Assembly (NCBI RefSeq): GCF_027744825.2
Contig: NC_071335.1
Span: 17,606,001-17,670,000, forward strand
Origin: Synchiropus splendidus
Lineage: Eukaryota; Chordata; Actinopteri; Syngnathiformes; Callionymidae
Direction of reading: 5' to 3'
DNA: 64,000 bases
A model generated the notes under the pieces. The model ran no database searches and had not been told where the DNA came from. It saw only the letters and a list, made by a program, of their open reading frames with translations. The position numbers and the translations under genes were made by a program. This document shows positions 50,385 through 61,512 of the stretch, one piece after another; the stretch's first letter is position 1, and each line of letters starts with the position of its first letter.

Positions 50385-51213
50385 GTGAGTCGAGTGGATC
50401 GAGTGAGTCGGCGCAAAATCATCCAGAAGCACACAAAACTGTCGACCCTTTATTAGATAGGACTGGTAATCGTGATATTACTCTCCGCATCTGAATAGTA
50501 AATGCTGTAATAATAACATTGTACACTGCAAGTGCTGCTTCAACATTTCTGTTTTCTTCCGCCGTCTTGGTCTCCCCTCCTGTTGTGGCACATTTGTGGC
50601 AGTAGCATTAAGTGCCATTGCTACAAACTACAAGATTGTTACAAGTAGTGTTGAGAGAAACTGACCAAGAAAGGGAGACGTACTGTCCTGGTTTGAAAAA
50701 TCTTTACTTCCAGATGTGGATTGTTTTTGGTTCAGCAACAGGCCAATAAAAAGTGCCAAGCTAACGCAATGTGCTTAAGCTTAATGGTCTCGTTTCAATA
50801 AAAGTAAATAATATCGCTATAGCAGACGTCTCTTCACGTGTTCAGTCGGGATGTACAACTTTAGGTCAGTGGACGCGTTCTAGTCATGACGCACACTGAT
50901 GTTTTTCACTTATTTTTGCTGTTTCAGCTAAAAAATATCACAATTCCGAAGGCATGGCGGAAACACTGCGTTCCACCGTGCGGATCTTGTGTCCGTCATT
51001 TAATCTGGTTCTGGTTGATTATTTACTTCGACCCCTGTTTTTGTTTTTTTTTCCTGATATATTTTGTTACCACCATAGTATATGTAGTTTACACCATACA
51101 GCACTTTAGTTTAACATTCAATTTAAGATGGACATTTGCTCTTATTTCATGCTCCTGAATGTTTACATAGTGTTTATATGTTTATATAATGTTTCCATGT
51201 TCTCATTCTGCAG
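50385..51213 (+). other. xylt1: xylt1 intron 4 (829 bases)
   Basis: Runs from gtgagt to a T-rich acceptor ending ctgcag. The first 30 bases repeat the word 'gagtcgagtg/gagtg' in an irregular way. Nothing else recognisable is seen; the frame open at 50886-51158 is T-rich and lacks family resemblance. Confidence 0.93.
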
Positions 51214-51416
51214 CGCTCCAACTACCTCCACAGACAGATCCAGGCTTTAGCTGCTCAGTATCCCAATGTAAGGGTGACGCCATGGCGCATGGCCACCATC
51301 TGGGGCGGGGCCAGCCTGCTCACCATGTACCTGCGCAGTATGGCCGACCTGTTGGCCATGAGGGACTGGAGTTGGGATTTCTTCATCAACCTCAGTGCTG
51401 CCGACTATCCGATCAG
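51214..51416 (+). CDS. xylt1: xylt1 exon 5: catalytic domain with the TIW nucleotide-sugar motif
   Basis: The translation begins [17 protein letters not shown] and continues through [18 protein letters not shown] to [15 protein letters not shown]. The Thr-Ile-Trp triplet that contacts UDP-xylose in human XYLT1 (residues 390-392) lies at 51295-51303. '[10 protein letters not shown]' is a signature of family GT14 shared with the core-2 branching enzymes. The exon is 203 bases, starts in phase 0 and ends inside the Arg codon (AG at 51415-51416, donor gtatgt), so the next exon must begin with one completing base, which it does. Sequence divergence from mammals is concentrated in the helix after RQ (QALAAQYPN). 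Confidence 0.97.
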
Positions 51417-52160
51417 GTATGTGCAGCCGAAACGTATTATCGCAGAAAGGCCTTGGAGTTAGCTAGCTGTCTTCTCATATTCTAAATATTCCTTCAACAC
51501 TTCCCATCCAAGACTGTTCTTCAAGCTCACTGTGCAGTGAGTGGGTTACACCGTGACGTGATGAGAACCTAATTGCCTCGGGTCAATATCTATTGATTTG
51601 GGTGGTCACCGTACTGTCGGCTCTGAAAGTCTGCCCCCTGGAAAACGTCCCTTTTAAGCGGCTTTAATAGGTAATTAAAAGCCACAAAGTGGGCATGAAC
51701 TGGGCTTGAAGTCGTAGAAAAGAATCTCTTTGAACAGGGAATTTTGGGACTTTTTCTTTTTCTGTCTGAGTTCACGCTCCTTGCGGGAGTTCTCGGTCTG
51801 CTGGGTTTTTGATGTAACTTCACAGCAGCCAATTAAAATGCTCCTATTAAGGAGAGACTTATCTCTCCAACACAGCCGGATGTCCACTAGGTGAATTGAA
51901 ACAAGCTGTAATGGCCGACGGCTAAAGAAAGGCGGGATCTGATGTCTCCGCTGCTACAATGGAGATGTAAGAAGGCCGATGTATATCTGGTTCATTGACA
52001 CTTTCTTTTGGGTGTTTACAGGATATCGACGAGTGCGTCCCTCGTGTGTGTGCGTTCCACTGTCTGCTAAAGTGTGTTTCAGCGATTGAGCTGTTGTCTC
52101 GTGTTAGTTGGCCATAAGGAATGACTGAATGGTGGTGAGCTTCGAGAATGCTCATTTTTT

Positions 52161-52605
52161 TATGGAATGCCAGGAGTGCCAGAATTAGATGATAAAGAAG
52201 GGATTGGAAATAGAGACGTTAACTGGAAAGGAAGTGGAAATATATTTGGAAATATGTCAAATTTGACATGAATATAGTCATATATTAGCCTATAAGGACA
52301 TAAATACATATATAATTCTGGCATTCCATAATTGACAGGAGGAAAAAAGGAAATAGGCTTGTTGGAAATATGTGTGGAGAAAAAGGGTAGTCGGTAAAAG
52401 AGCTGTTGGGAATTGACTTGAAAAAATATATGCATTTCCTTATCTATATTCTTATTTCTCGGTGTATTTACATCCTTATAGCCTAATAGACAACTATATT
52501 TATGTCAATTACTCCATATGACAAAATATATTTCCACTTTGTTTGCAGTAAATCTCTATATTTCAAATCCCTTTTTTATCATTGAATTCTGGCACTCCTG
52601 GCATA
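52161..52605. mobile_element. Palindromic fold-back element in xylt1 intron 5
   Basis: The left arm at 52161-52307 and the right arm at 52463-52605 are reverse complements with scattered mismatches. The outer ends are the cleanest: 'tgccaggagtgccagaatt' on the left is exactly inverted at the right end. Shared inner landmarks are 'gtggaaatatattt', 'gacat(g/a)aatatagt' and 'ggctataagga'. A third copy of the terminal word, inverted, is at 52314-52330. No transposase frame is present. It fits a MITE with very long terminal inverted repeats or a fold-back element. Family not identified. Confidence 0.82.
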
Positions 52606-53838
52606 TCCATGATTTTTGTAACGTCCAGACTGTGATAAAGCTGCCAAAAATGTTTGTATTCACACACACGTTTAAATTCAAAGACAGGGGGCTAAATCTG
52701 ACCATCACGTTGTTTAACAAGGCCCCCTATAGCAAAGGAATCAACCTGGAGCCTCACGTTATTTAAAGGCGATATGAAGAAAAAAAAGATTCTTGTCAAA
52801 GACCTGCTCATTGACATTCCTAATCGTGGGTGAGTCGGAAGTATATGGGAGCTTATGCATGACCTGTGCAGTTATATTGCCATAGATTGATACCATTTTT
52901 TTACTGCACAGAAGGTTAAGTTCACAGTCAGTCAAGGGCTGACCTGCGCGCGGGGTGGCTTTTCACTTCTCCCTCAACAGGTCGTCCGATTGTAGCATCG
53001 TTCTGTCGGCAGGATGTGGAATGTTTGTGGCTTGGGCGCCTGACTACAGCTGTTGTTATCAGTGGGAGATGAGCCTTATTTCCCCTCTAATTCCCTGATA
53101 ATGTCTGTCCTGCCGCATGGCTGCCCCTCAATAGCAAACCCGGAGCTGCTCACACCAGTGCGTATCCACTGGGGAGGATGTACTTTGCGAGTGTGCTGTT
53201 GTGTTTGTGTGTCTGTCTCAGGATGTGCTACACTTTGCTTGCTTTGTTTGAGATTACTTCTCTCTGTGGCCTCTATCTGTGAAACACATTCACCGTTTTT
53301 GACAGTTCAAATGAAAAAAAAAACCCTTCAGTTTTCTGCCAAAAGGTCAGTGCATCGTCCAGGTGTTAGTTAGTAGCATGTGTATTTGATTTCTATCTGT
53401 CCTTCGATACTTGCAGCAATCCATTCAGTACATGTAAAAACAGCAAAATTTGAATATGTAACTCTCTGAAGGAGAGCTTCATGTGGTGTGAGGTTAAAGA
53501 GGCTGCTTAATATATTAGATATTAAATCTGTCTTTTGATCTGCGACACGTTAAGCACCGCAAAGCTCTGATTATGCCCTCAACGGTTGGAGGGGAAACTG
53601 CAACATCATTATCAAGTTAATTGCTGGCATATTGTCAAAGGTGCTGAGGGGGTCAGAGGGACGAGGAGTGTGTGAACAGCTTAGGAGGAACACAGGGCTG
53701 ACAAACTAGAGCCCGTGGACAGTGTGACGTCTCAGGTGCCTGAGAAGAGGCTTGACAGGAATTCCCCAAATATGCTCCTTGTATATGTGTGTCTGCACAC
53801 ATTTGTTTATAAGCATGTTGTCTGTGCTGATAAACAAA

Positions 53839-53850
53839 GTGTGTGTGTGT
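53839..53850. repeat. Short GT microsatellite
   Basis: Six GT units. Confidence 0.85.
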
Positions 53851-55010
53851 TTGGGTTCGTGAGGGGAGAACTCCCTCTGTGTCTGTTGCATATCATCTAT
53901 TTATGGCTCAGGACCTCCGAAGATAACCCCCCCAGCAAGAGGAAGTGACAGTTATATGGTCCCTCCCCCACTCATCCTTGAGCTCCTCGCCACTGCCTCG
54001 CTGCTCTTTTGGGAAGGCGACGCAAACCATCATGAAAGGCGAAGTGGAAATGTTGGAGCCATCGACGGCTTGGAAGCCTGCAGAGCAAAGCTTTTTACCT
54101 TTAGCTTGTATGCGTATGCGTATGATCAAATAGACTTGTGACACCAGCAGGAGGTCAGCGACATGGTGCTGAGCAAAATCTCTTGAGTGATTTACTGTAA
54201 TAGTGAAGCATGAACAGATTCTCAGCCATGCTTAGATAAAAAGTGGATTTCTTGAGGGCTGGAATAGTTTTTCTTGCTGCTTGAGTGTGTAATGATTCTC
54301 TCTGTGAGAGACAGACTGGTGGAAATAACACAACACATAGATTCACCCCCCTAGGTTTATAGGTATAGATAATAGCTGTATCGATAGTTTTATACGAAGA
54401 AATGTAAGTATGTGACCAAAAAAAAAAAGTTTTCCAAAGTTCACCTGAGAAATCTTAAATCGTAAATTGAAGACTACATGCAAGAAGAGGGCTTCCTTTG
54501 TCACTTGAGTGGCTTCCTATAGAGATATTGAGGGGCTCATTCATATGTCAGAGAATGACTGTAGGTTATCCTCAATGGAGACTAGACATGCTGCGATGCC
54601 GACAGGACTTCTGCCTACCTTTCAAGTTGCGTTGGACCTACAGTATATTATAATGGAAAAAAAGATGTGGATGCCACCATGTGTCGGTCCATCAAATCCT
54701 TCAAAACGTCTGCTTTTGATGACGCAGAGTGTGTCACTTCAAGCTGCGACACGGTCACTTCCCCTTCTTCCATATGGCCAATTGTCATACATAATCGGAA
54801 CTCTACATTGACTTCACATTTCTCTGAGAAAACGTCGACATCTCTGCTAGAAAGTACAGCCTGTCAGAGGGTCTCAATGTCAACATGCTTTGGAGGTGAT
54901 TTCTTTTTGTATTTGTACTGTTAGCACTTCCTGCTTTGCTTCATCCATGACGGGACAATACGTCTGTCTCTTCCTCTGTGAGAACTGAATGTGATTTTCA
55001 CCCACTTCAG

Positions 55011-55091
55011 GACCAACAACCAGCTGGTGTCCTTCCTGTCCAAATACAGAGACATGAACTTCATCAAGTCCCACGGCAGAGACAACGCCCG
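55011..55091 (+). CDS. xylt1: xylt1 exon 6: short catalytic-domain exon
   Basis: This 81-base exon encodes [17 protein letters not shown] followed by [10 protein letters not shown]. It follows a pyrimidine-rich acceptor ending in cttcag at 55010 and is closed by gtaaga at 55092. Both borders are in phase 2, so the exon length is a multiple of three and skipping would keep the frame while removing 27 residues from the catalytic core. The human counterpart begins at coding position 1290, where a disease-associated splice mutation is known from Desbuquois dysplasia type 2; the border here falls at the same codon position. Confidence 0.96.
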
Positions 55092-55994
55092 GTAAGATAC
55101 CACTTTTCCAAGCATTACTTTAATCTCCCTTAAACACCAGCACCATCTTCGGATTCTCTCCGGACACGGGTCTCTGCTTCGTCGTCCAGCGGAGTCCCAT
55201 CAGGGGTTTTGCTAATTAACCTCCTCGTGGAGGTGAGCGAGCCGTGCTGGCCTCTGCTGTGCCCACTTCCTTTCCGTCCAGTCTCCTCCAGGGAAGTGAC
55301 TTACCAAAAACAAATGCTGGAAATATCTGCCTGCAGAATGAGGCTGTGAGTCAGCATGTGTTTGCTTCAGTTAGAATATTTGGTGTTAATTTAAGCAAAC
55401 ACCAGACCACACAAACATTGTCTGACAGTTAGAGAAAAAAATTTAAAACAATTTGATGTTAAAATATTATAACAGTTAAATGAATTATTTGTATATTTTT
55501 GTGATGTCACAATATTTTCACCATGTATACATTTCCTCTTTGACTGAATGACTTTTATTTCCTTTTTCTGTTTTCTGTTTGCTCCTTCTTTCTAATAATA
55601 TTGTTTTTTTTTTTTTTTGTCCATTCACATATTTGACAAGCGGAGTGCCCCCTGTAGCCTGTACTTGCTGCTGCTGCGTGTTAAAATATCTGGTGATTTA
55701 GTTTCTGCGCATAAAACCTGCATGAATATCTGATCGCCCGGGTCACTGGAGACCAGACTGACCCCAACTTCACTTCTTCCCTCTTACACTTGAAAGGTTA
55801 ACGCGAGTATCACATCTATAATGCAGACAAGGCGTTTGTGTTTTTGTATGGAGACACAGATGTTGTGCAGGGAGAAGCACGTTAGATCAAGTATAAATCC
55901 CCTGAGGCTTCACTCTTTGCAAAATAACTTCTTTAATTAAGGTTTCATCATAAGTGTCGGTTTATTGCCTCACTCAGTTCACTTTTTTTTGCAG
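55092..55994 (+). other. xylt1: xylt1 intron 6 (903 bases)
   Basis: Runs from gtaaga to a poly-T acceptor ending gcag. A T tract lies at about 55607-55618. Nothing else is recognised. Confidence 0.93.
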
Positions 55995-56211
55995 GTTTAT
56001 CCGAAAGCAAGGTCTGGATCGTCTCTTTTACGAGTGCGACACCCACATGTGGCGGCTGGGCGATCGTAAAATCCCAGAAGGCATCTCTGTCGACGGCGGC
56101 TCAGACTGGTTCCTTCTCAACCGCATGTTTGTGGAGTATGTCATCAACTCCAAGGACGACCTGGTGACCAACATGAAGCGCTTCTACGCCTACACGCTGC
56201 TTCCTGCAGAG
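55995..56211 (+). CDS. xylt1: xylt1 exon 7: active-site exon ending on the catalytic glutamate
   Basis: The exon reads [17 protein letters not shown], then [24 protein letters not shown] and finally YAYTLLPAE. Asp-Trp at 56104-56109 matches human D494-W495, which hold UDP-xylose. The final codon, GAG at 56209-56211, matches human E529, the residue assigned as catalytic base from the crystal structures of human XYLT1. The exon thus ends on the active-site residue, directly before the donor gtatgt. It is 217 bases, enters in phase 2 and leaves in phase 0. A poly-T tract with gcag precedes the start. Fish-specific substitutions occur mainly in the stretch after VEY (VINSKDD versus VTFSTDD). Confidence 0.97.
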
Positions 56212-56350
56212 GTATGTCTCCCGATCTGGCTGTCAGCTGTGTGTAAATCTTTGGCGGAATTTCCACTGCAGGTCCTCTGTAAATCCCTGCTGCTGAAGTT
56301 ATGAATATTAAAACCAAGAACATTGTCCAATTTTTGTCTTCTATTCCCAG
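56212..56350 (+). other. xylt1: xylt1 intron 7 (139 bases)
   Basis: A compact intron from gtatgt to tattcccag. No further feature. Confidence 0.95.
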
Positions 56351-56527
56351 TCCTTTTTCCACACTGTGCTGGAGAACAGCGCCTACTGTGAAAGCATGGT
56401 GGACAACAACCTGCGCATCACGAACTGGAACAGAAAACTGGGCTGCAAGTGCCAGTATAAGCACATCGTCGACTGGTGTGGATGCTCCCCGAATGATTTC
56501 AAGCCTGTCGACTTCCACCGCTTTCAG
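56351..56527 (+). CDS. xylt1: xylt1 exon 8: cysteine-rich end of the catalytic domain
   Basis: The exon of 59 whole codons starts [16 protein letters not shown], continues [18 protein letters not shown] and ends WCGCSPNDF...FHRFQ. It holds the cysteines matching human C542, C561, C563, C572 and C574. In the human enzyme C542 pairs with C301 (here in exon 3), and the other four form two local disulfides. The serine at 56486-56488 in CGCS matches S575, a UDP-xylose contact. The preceding intron is only 139 bases, the shortest here. The acceptor is tattcccag and the donor gtaaaa; both borders are phase 0. Confidence 0.97.
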
Positions 56528-57489
56528 GTAAAAACTTCTTAATTCATGTATTGTTTTTAGATGAGACCTTTGTTCGCTTTACCATATGCATACCACCCTA
56601 AAAAAGTAAATTATGATGTAAGTGATTGCTAAGTGCTAAGAGTTAAATATTTAATTTTTAAATTGTTTTTCATTTGAATTTGGTGATTCGTGATACGTTT
56701 TGTCTTGTAAATTCAACATATCTCACTCCAAAGACGTCACATTTTGATGATTTATGTCTATGAAAGGAAGAACCGCTCTCACATCCTAACCTGCTTTTGA
56801 ACCCCACACGGGAGGGAAAACACCTGTGCATCAACATGCAACACAGTAGGCTGACTTGGGTGTCAACATTGGACGCAGAGGTCCCCCTTTGGAGTCCAGG
56901 AAGTCCAGTTGAAGTATAAGTGATCCTGGAATCTTTTCCTCACAATTTTATTCATAATGATTTCTGATCGTAATCTCATCGAACCTGCTTTGCAAAACAT
57001 TGAAGTTTCTTTTCTATGAAAACATTTATCTTTCTTTTAGCTTAACTGTTTCATCAACGCAATACCAAGTAACCAAAATAAAAGTATCTCTTTATTTTTT
57101 TGGAAAATACTTCAGTTAAATAGCTGCCTTGCGTCTGAGAGAAGTGCTCTTACTGGCAACCTCTCTTCTATTCTCTTGGTAAAGCTGTAACGTATGGGCT
57201 CTGTCTGTGAAGCGTGGGCTGACTGCCGTGCCTGTGATCTCCAGGTGATGCCTCGCAAGCATTTGTTGTCTTGTTGAAGTGCCTGATCTTAGTGTTGCAA
57301 TGCTTGCACACTGTTTGCTTCATGTCCAGCTCAGTGTCCCAGGCATTCGGTAAAACCTGAAAAGCCGCCAAACTCTAGCCTTTAGTCAAAAGGTAGCTAA
57401 TAGGATCCCCTTCTCTGCCGCCTTTGTTTTTGCGCTGCGTGTCCAGAGCGGGTGACGTCAGGACGTTGCGCATACTTACAAAACGGCAA

Positions 57490-57546
57490 AATCGATTTTG
57501 GGATCTGAATTCTTATGTGAATCAATTTCATCGCACAAACCCTAAT
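57490..57546 (-). repeat. Possible hAT-like repeat end
   Basis: On the minus strand it reads 'attagggtttgtgcgatg' and then 'aaattgattcacat', 'cccaaaatcgatttt'. This resembles the start of fish repeats of the 'gggctgcacgata' type. Confidence 0.3.
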
Positions 57547-57649
57547 AGTTGAGGAGCCTGACTTGGCTATTCATTTCCTGAGCACATCACTGTATAACTC
57601 GAAAAGCATTTGGCAGCACAGTCAAAATGAATTCATCTCTTCCTTGTCC

Positions 57650-58270
57650 CAATATCCTGAAAAGTCTCGTAATTACGATTATTTTCTCGCAGACAGGCAA
57701 AGATAACAATCGCGCAACCTCCTTGGTGGCGGTAATTAAATCAGATATAGGGGGTTGATGGCACAAGGGTCACATTTAGCGACTGCTATTATTGTGCCGG
57801 AGAGTTGCAGATAAATAATAAGGTGCCACAGCCTCAGGTTGATAATGATGTGGTGAACGTACGTTGTTAATGTGCTACAAGGCAAGTTTTTCTTGGCAGT
57901 CCTTCCTTTTAAAAATCATTAGAGGCACATTTTCAGCGGCACTGTAAAGATAGAGGAAAAAACCCAGGGGGAGATTGAAAACAAATCTCCTTTCTACAAG
58001 CCATTTGCATCCCTCAGGATTGCCAAAGAAATGTTGCATAACGCTCCGGGATTTGAAAGCCTGCCACAAACAATGGCCGTGTATAGGAAAAAGCGCCTGG
58101 GAGGTTTTTACCGGGGGCTGTTGTCACTGAAAGGAAGAGTAAACACCCAAATTATCCCTTTTATTAATTCAGTTTCTATTTGCTTAGCTGTTAATAAGTC
58201 CATTTGTCAGCGGGAAGTGTTTGAATTTGTGCGACACAGGCTGTGTTCAATATCTTAATTATCTTTCTGC
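57650..58270. promoter_or_regulatory. Candidate conserved non-coding element in intron 8
   Basis: The block is free of simple repeats and transposon wording and carries many developmental factor words: 'taattaaatcagata', 'aagatagagg' (GATA), 'catttgcat' (octamer), 'acaaacaatggcc' (SOX) and 'ttaattatcttt'. In texture it resembles vertebrate enhancer elements. xylt1 is needed in cartilage, where SOX9 acts, so a SOX word is of interest. This is a judgement from composition alone; conservation has not been tested. Confidence 0.3.
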
Positions 58271-59006
58271 AAACTGTTTAAACAATCTTGGGTGGATGGA
58301 AGTGATGTCTGCTTTAATGTGATTACAGCGACTTAGTCTGCTTGAAGCCTGAATAAATTGGCTTAACCGCCCGGACTCTGGAGAGCAGGCCCTCTATTTG
58401 CTCCGAAAAGGTCCGACAGTCAGAGTTCTCTTCACCCTGCGATTGGATCTTCTGTCTCTTTCACATACTAGTCAGAATGAGAATTTTCCGCTGCTCAGAC
58501 CCGCCGGTTCTTACCTCAGACGCCATCAGTCCTGCGCCAAAGCCCGACCACTGGTGCTTGGCACCGCTGCTGGGGCTGGTTGGCACCCTGGTATCAGTCA
58601 AGTCCTACTGTGGGAACAAAGCTGCTTAGCCAAAGCTGCCAGGCTCCGGAAAAAGACCAAATGTCCTTTGGTGTGACAATGAAGCATTAACCTTTGAATT
58701 AACTGGGACACACCGTTAAAATTAGTGGATAGTAAAAGTTAGGGGTTTGGTGAGAGTTGTTGACAAAAGAGAGTTGTTTCCTGACTACACTGGGTACTGG
58801 ATCACAGCTGACAGTCAATGCAGGACAGCAATCGCTAAATCAAACCGCTAAACAGCCTGAAAAAGTACTGAAGGAAACAGACGTGGTCTTGATGCAGTGT
58901 GGAATTCATGGGACGTTACGAGGAAATAGCAAGTCTGGCCTGTGTTCTTGCTGGTTATACTCTCGAAAGACTTGAAGTGACTGGGTCTGTTGTCATGGTG
59001 ATGTGT

Positions 59007-59620
59007 TTGTTTACCATGGTTAAAGGGGTGTAGGATGTTGTCGGGTAGAGGGCCGCCAGTGATACGTCCAGGCGTCCGCTGTGGTTTGCCTGGCACAAGG
59101 TCTCAGTCAGAGATGGCCAACTTGGCTGAATAAAACTAAACCTCAACATGTAGACGTGTTGATGTGACCCGAAGTCAATAAATGTCATGAACTAATGTAT
59201 TGGAGTAGTGAATATAATCATGTTTTTCCTTATTATATGCACCAAAACACTGTCTTTTAGGTTGAATACATGGTTTTATCTGTTCTCCACTGATGTTATT
59301 TTACAATTTGGAATTGGGAAACTGCATTATTTTGTGTGTTTCCATGGTGCATTGTGATATGTTTTTGATATGGAAGATAAACCCCATTATTACTATTTGA
59401 CATCACTGTCTCCTGGCTGCTCTTTCAACCCATCAACCCATCTTTCTCTAAAGAAGCACTTAGCCTTACCTGGTCCCCTGACTACCATAACAGGAGAGAG
59501 CGTTACAATACTGAGCTTTTTTTTAAACCAGTGTATCATTTTCATCCATATTAAGACTTATCCAATGGTATTATGGACACTATTGGAATTATTTTATCAA
59601 AACAACTCTTTTAACTTTGG
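59007..59620 (+). repeat. Intron 8 duplication, unit 1
   Basis: Begins 'tgtttaccatggttaaagg' and contains 'gtaggatgttgtcgggtag', 'tcagagatggccaacttggc', 'gaataaaactaaacctc', 'ccaaaacactgtctttta' and 'attattttatcaaaac'. The same landmarks in the same order occur in unit 2. Translations on the minus strand look alike in both units (SWPSLTETxCQAN), so it may derive from a coding or strongly constrained element. Confidence 0.8.
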
Positions 59621-59700
59621 AGCATTTGACAGCTCAGTTGAACAACAAGTGGCAGCAGCATGCGGGAACTCGCTCACACAGTAGAAGAAGTTGTTTAGAG

Positions 59701-61242
59701 AGTTGTTTAGCATGTTTAAAATGGTGTAGGATGTTGTCGGGGTAGAGGGCTGCCATTGATACGTTTAGGCGTCTGCTGAGGTTTGCCTGGCACGAGGTCT
59801 CAGTCAGAGATGGCCAACTTGGCTGCGGAATAAACGTGAAGAGTGAAATGAGAATTGACTTCGATTGAAGCGCAAACAAGATCTGGCATTGAATGAGCAT
59901 CATCTTTCAGTCTTTATCTGGAACCAGGAGCTTCACGCCGCTGAAGATCTATTATGAGAAGAGGTCAGCCAAATACAGTTTTCTCTTTGTAGCTGATAGC
60001 ACCCAAGTGAGGTTGCACACAGTAAATTATTTTTTTTTTGAGAGAGCTAAAAGCCAAACTGGAGGCAGCCTGCACCACAAACCACATCTGCAGTGTGATA
60101 AGTGGGTGGAGGTCAGACAGTTGGGTCTTAATGAAATGGTGGTGAGGTCAAAGTTTCATATGTGGGTGCGAATCACGTCTCGCGTGTGGTAGCAAACTTT
60201 TGAGACCCACAAAGGGTTTCTATCATAACTGAAGTGCCACTCCTTCATAATTACATGACTGTGACTCTGGCAGACTTTTTTAAATCTGCGTGTCAGATTT
60301 AGGTAACATCTGATAAAAACCCAAAGCGCTCGGCACGACCACAGTTCAATCTTGAACTCCTCTCAACCCGAGCCTCTACATCATTCATGTCCTCCTCAGG
60401 TTCACCTCGCTGTCCGCTTCGCAACCCGAGGTTTTAATCACGTTGTGTTGCAGCAGACTCCTGAGCTTTGCATTTCAGGTTCCTCAGCTGAGACACCCAT
60501 TTTATTGACCTATCAGCCCTTTTTTTTTAGCTTTAAAATTCAGCTGCCAGAATCAAAGCTCTATATTTTAAATTCTTTAATCTTGCTCTCACATATTTAA
60601 CAGGCCCAATGACCTTAAGAGATTTGCTTCACTTGTATTCATTTTCACTGACTAATGCCGACCTTGCACCAACTTTCAAGAACCCCTGAAACTTGGGAAG
60701 ATGACTTTGGATGTGAGGCCATCAAAGTTTTTCCTTATCTTATTTTTCCTCACAAGACGTTGGAGACGTTGTAAAAGAATCTAGCCTTGACTCTGCTGCG
60801 GCGCTGACATGCCGTAAGCTGAGCTTTTGACATTCCTCCTGCATAAATGAAACCTCAATGTGTAGACATGTTGTAAGTTGTAGTCAATAAATATGGTTAA
60901 CTAATGTATTGAAGTAGTGAATATAAGTTTTTCCTTACTTTATGCATCAAAACACTGTCTTTTATGTTCAATACATTGGGTGTTGTTAGTATTCAACTGA
61001 GCAAATTTACAATTTGGAATTGGAAAACTGCATTATTTTCTGTCATGTGTCATATGTTTTTGATATGGAAGATCAATTATTCATCAATAATTATTCACAT
61101 GAGCTTTAGCTGGTCCCGTGACTAGCATAACATAACATAACATTTTTTTTAACCAATGTATCATTTACATCCACATTATGACTCATCCAATGATATTATG
61201 GATGCTACTGCAGTTATTTTATCAAAATAATTATTTTAAACT
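59701..61242 (+). repeat. Intron 8 duplication, unit 2, interrupted by about 1 kb
   Basis: The first part (59701-59834) matches the start of unit 1 up to 'gaataaa'; the rest (60848-61242) matches unit 1 from 'aaacctcaa' onward. The 1,008 bases between (59835-60842) are absent from unit 1 and are bordered by the short direct repeat ATAAA at 59830-59834 and 60843-60847. The matching parts differ at perhaps one base in six, and a stretch of unit 1 near 59395-59455 is shortened here. Confidence 0.78.
59835..60842. mobile_element. Putative insertion within duplicated unit 2
   Basis: Inferred as an insertion because it splits text that is continuous in unit 1 and is flanked by ATAAA on both sides. 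It has no obvious terminal inverted repeats, poly-A tail or coding frame, so its class is unknown. It could instead be original sequence lost from unit 1. Confidence 0.4.
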
Positions 61243-61512
61243 TTTGAATTTCACCTGTCGTTTCATTTGTGTGACAGTATTTGACTAAACACAACATGGT
61301 TATGCTAGACCTGGACTTCCCTGTGGTGCATCCCCTTCATTGGTCGTAGTATCGCAGGCACAATTTCTATGGTATAAACTAATGTGCTAAACTAAAAACT
61401 ACAGCCATTTTTCTGCACCACCACCATTTTCTAATGCTCTTCATTGTCTCGTCTCGCTTTGTCCCCAACTTTGTGACCCTGTCTTCCTGCTGCACCCCCT
61501 GTCCCTCTGCAG

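Larger units (their letters stand above)
51417..55010 (+). other. xylt1: xylt1 intron 5 (3.6 kb)
   Basis: Runs from gtatgt to acttcag. The main content is a palindromic fold-back element at 52161-52605, listed separately. A GT run is at 53839-53850. Remaining sequence is non-coding with no recognised feature. Confidence 0.93.
56528..61512 (+). other. xylt1: xylt1 intron 8 (5 kb)
   Basis: Runs from gtaaaa to ctctgcag. It contains a possible hAT-like fragment at 57490-57546, a non-repetitive block at about 57650-58270 that resembles a regulatory element, and an interrupted duplication at 59007-61242, each listed separately. Confidence 0.93.
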
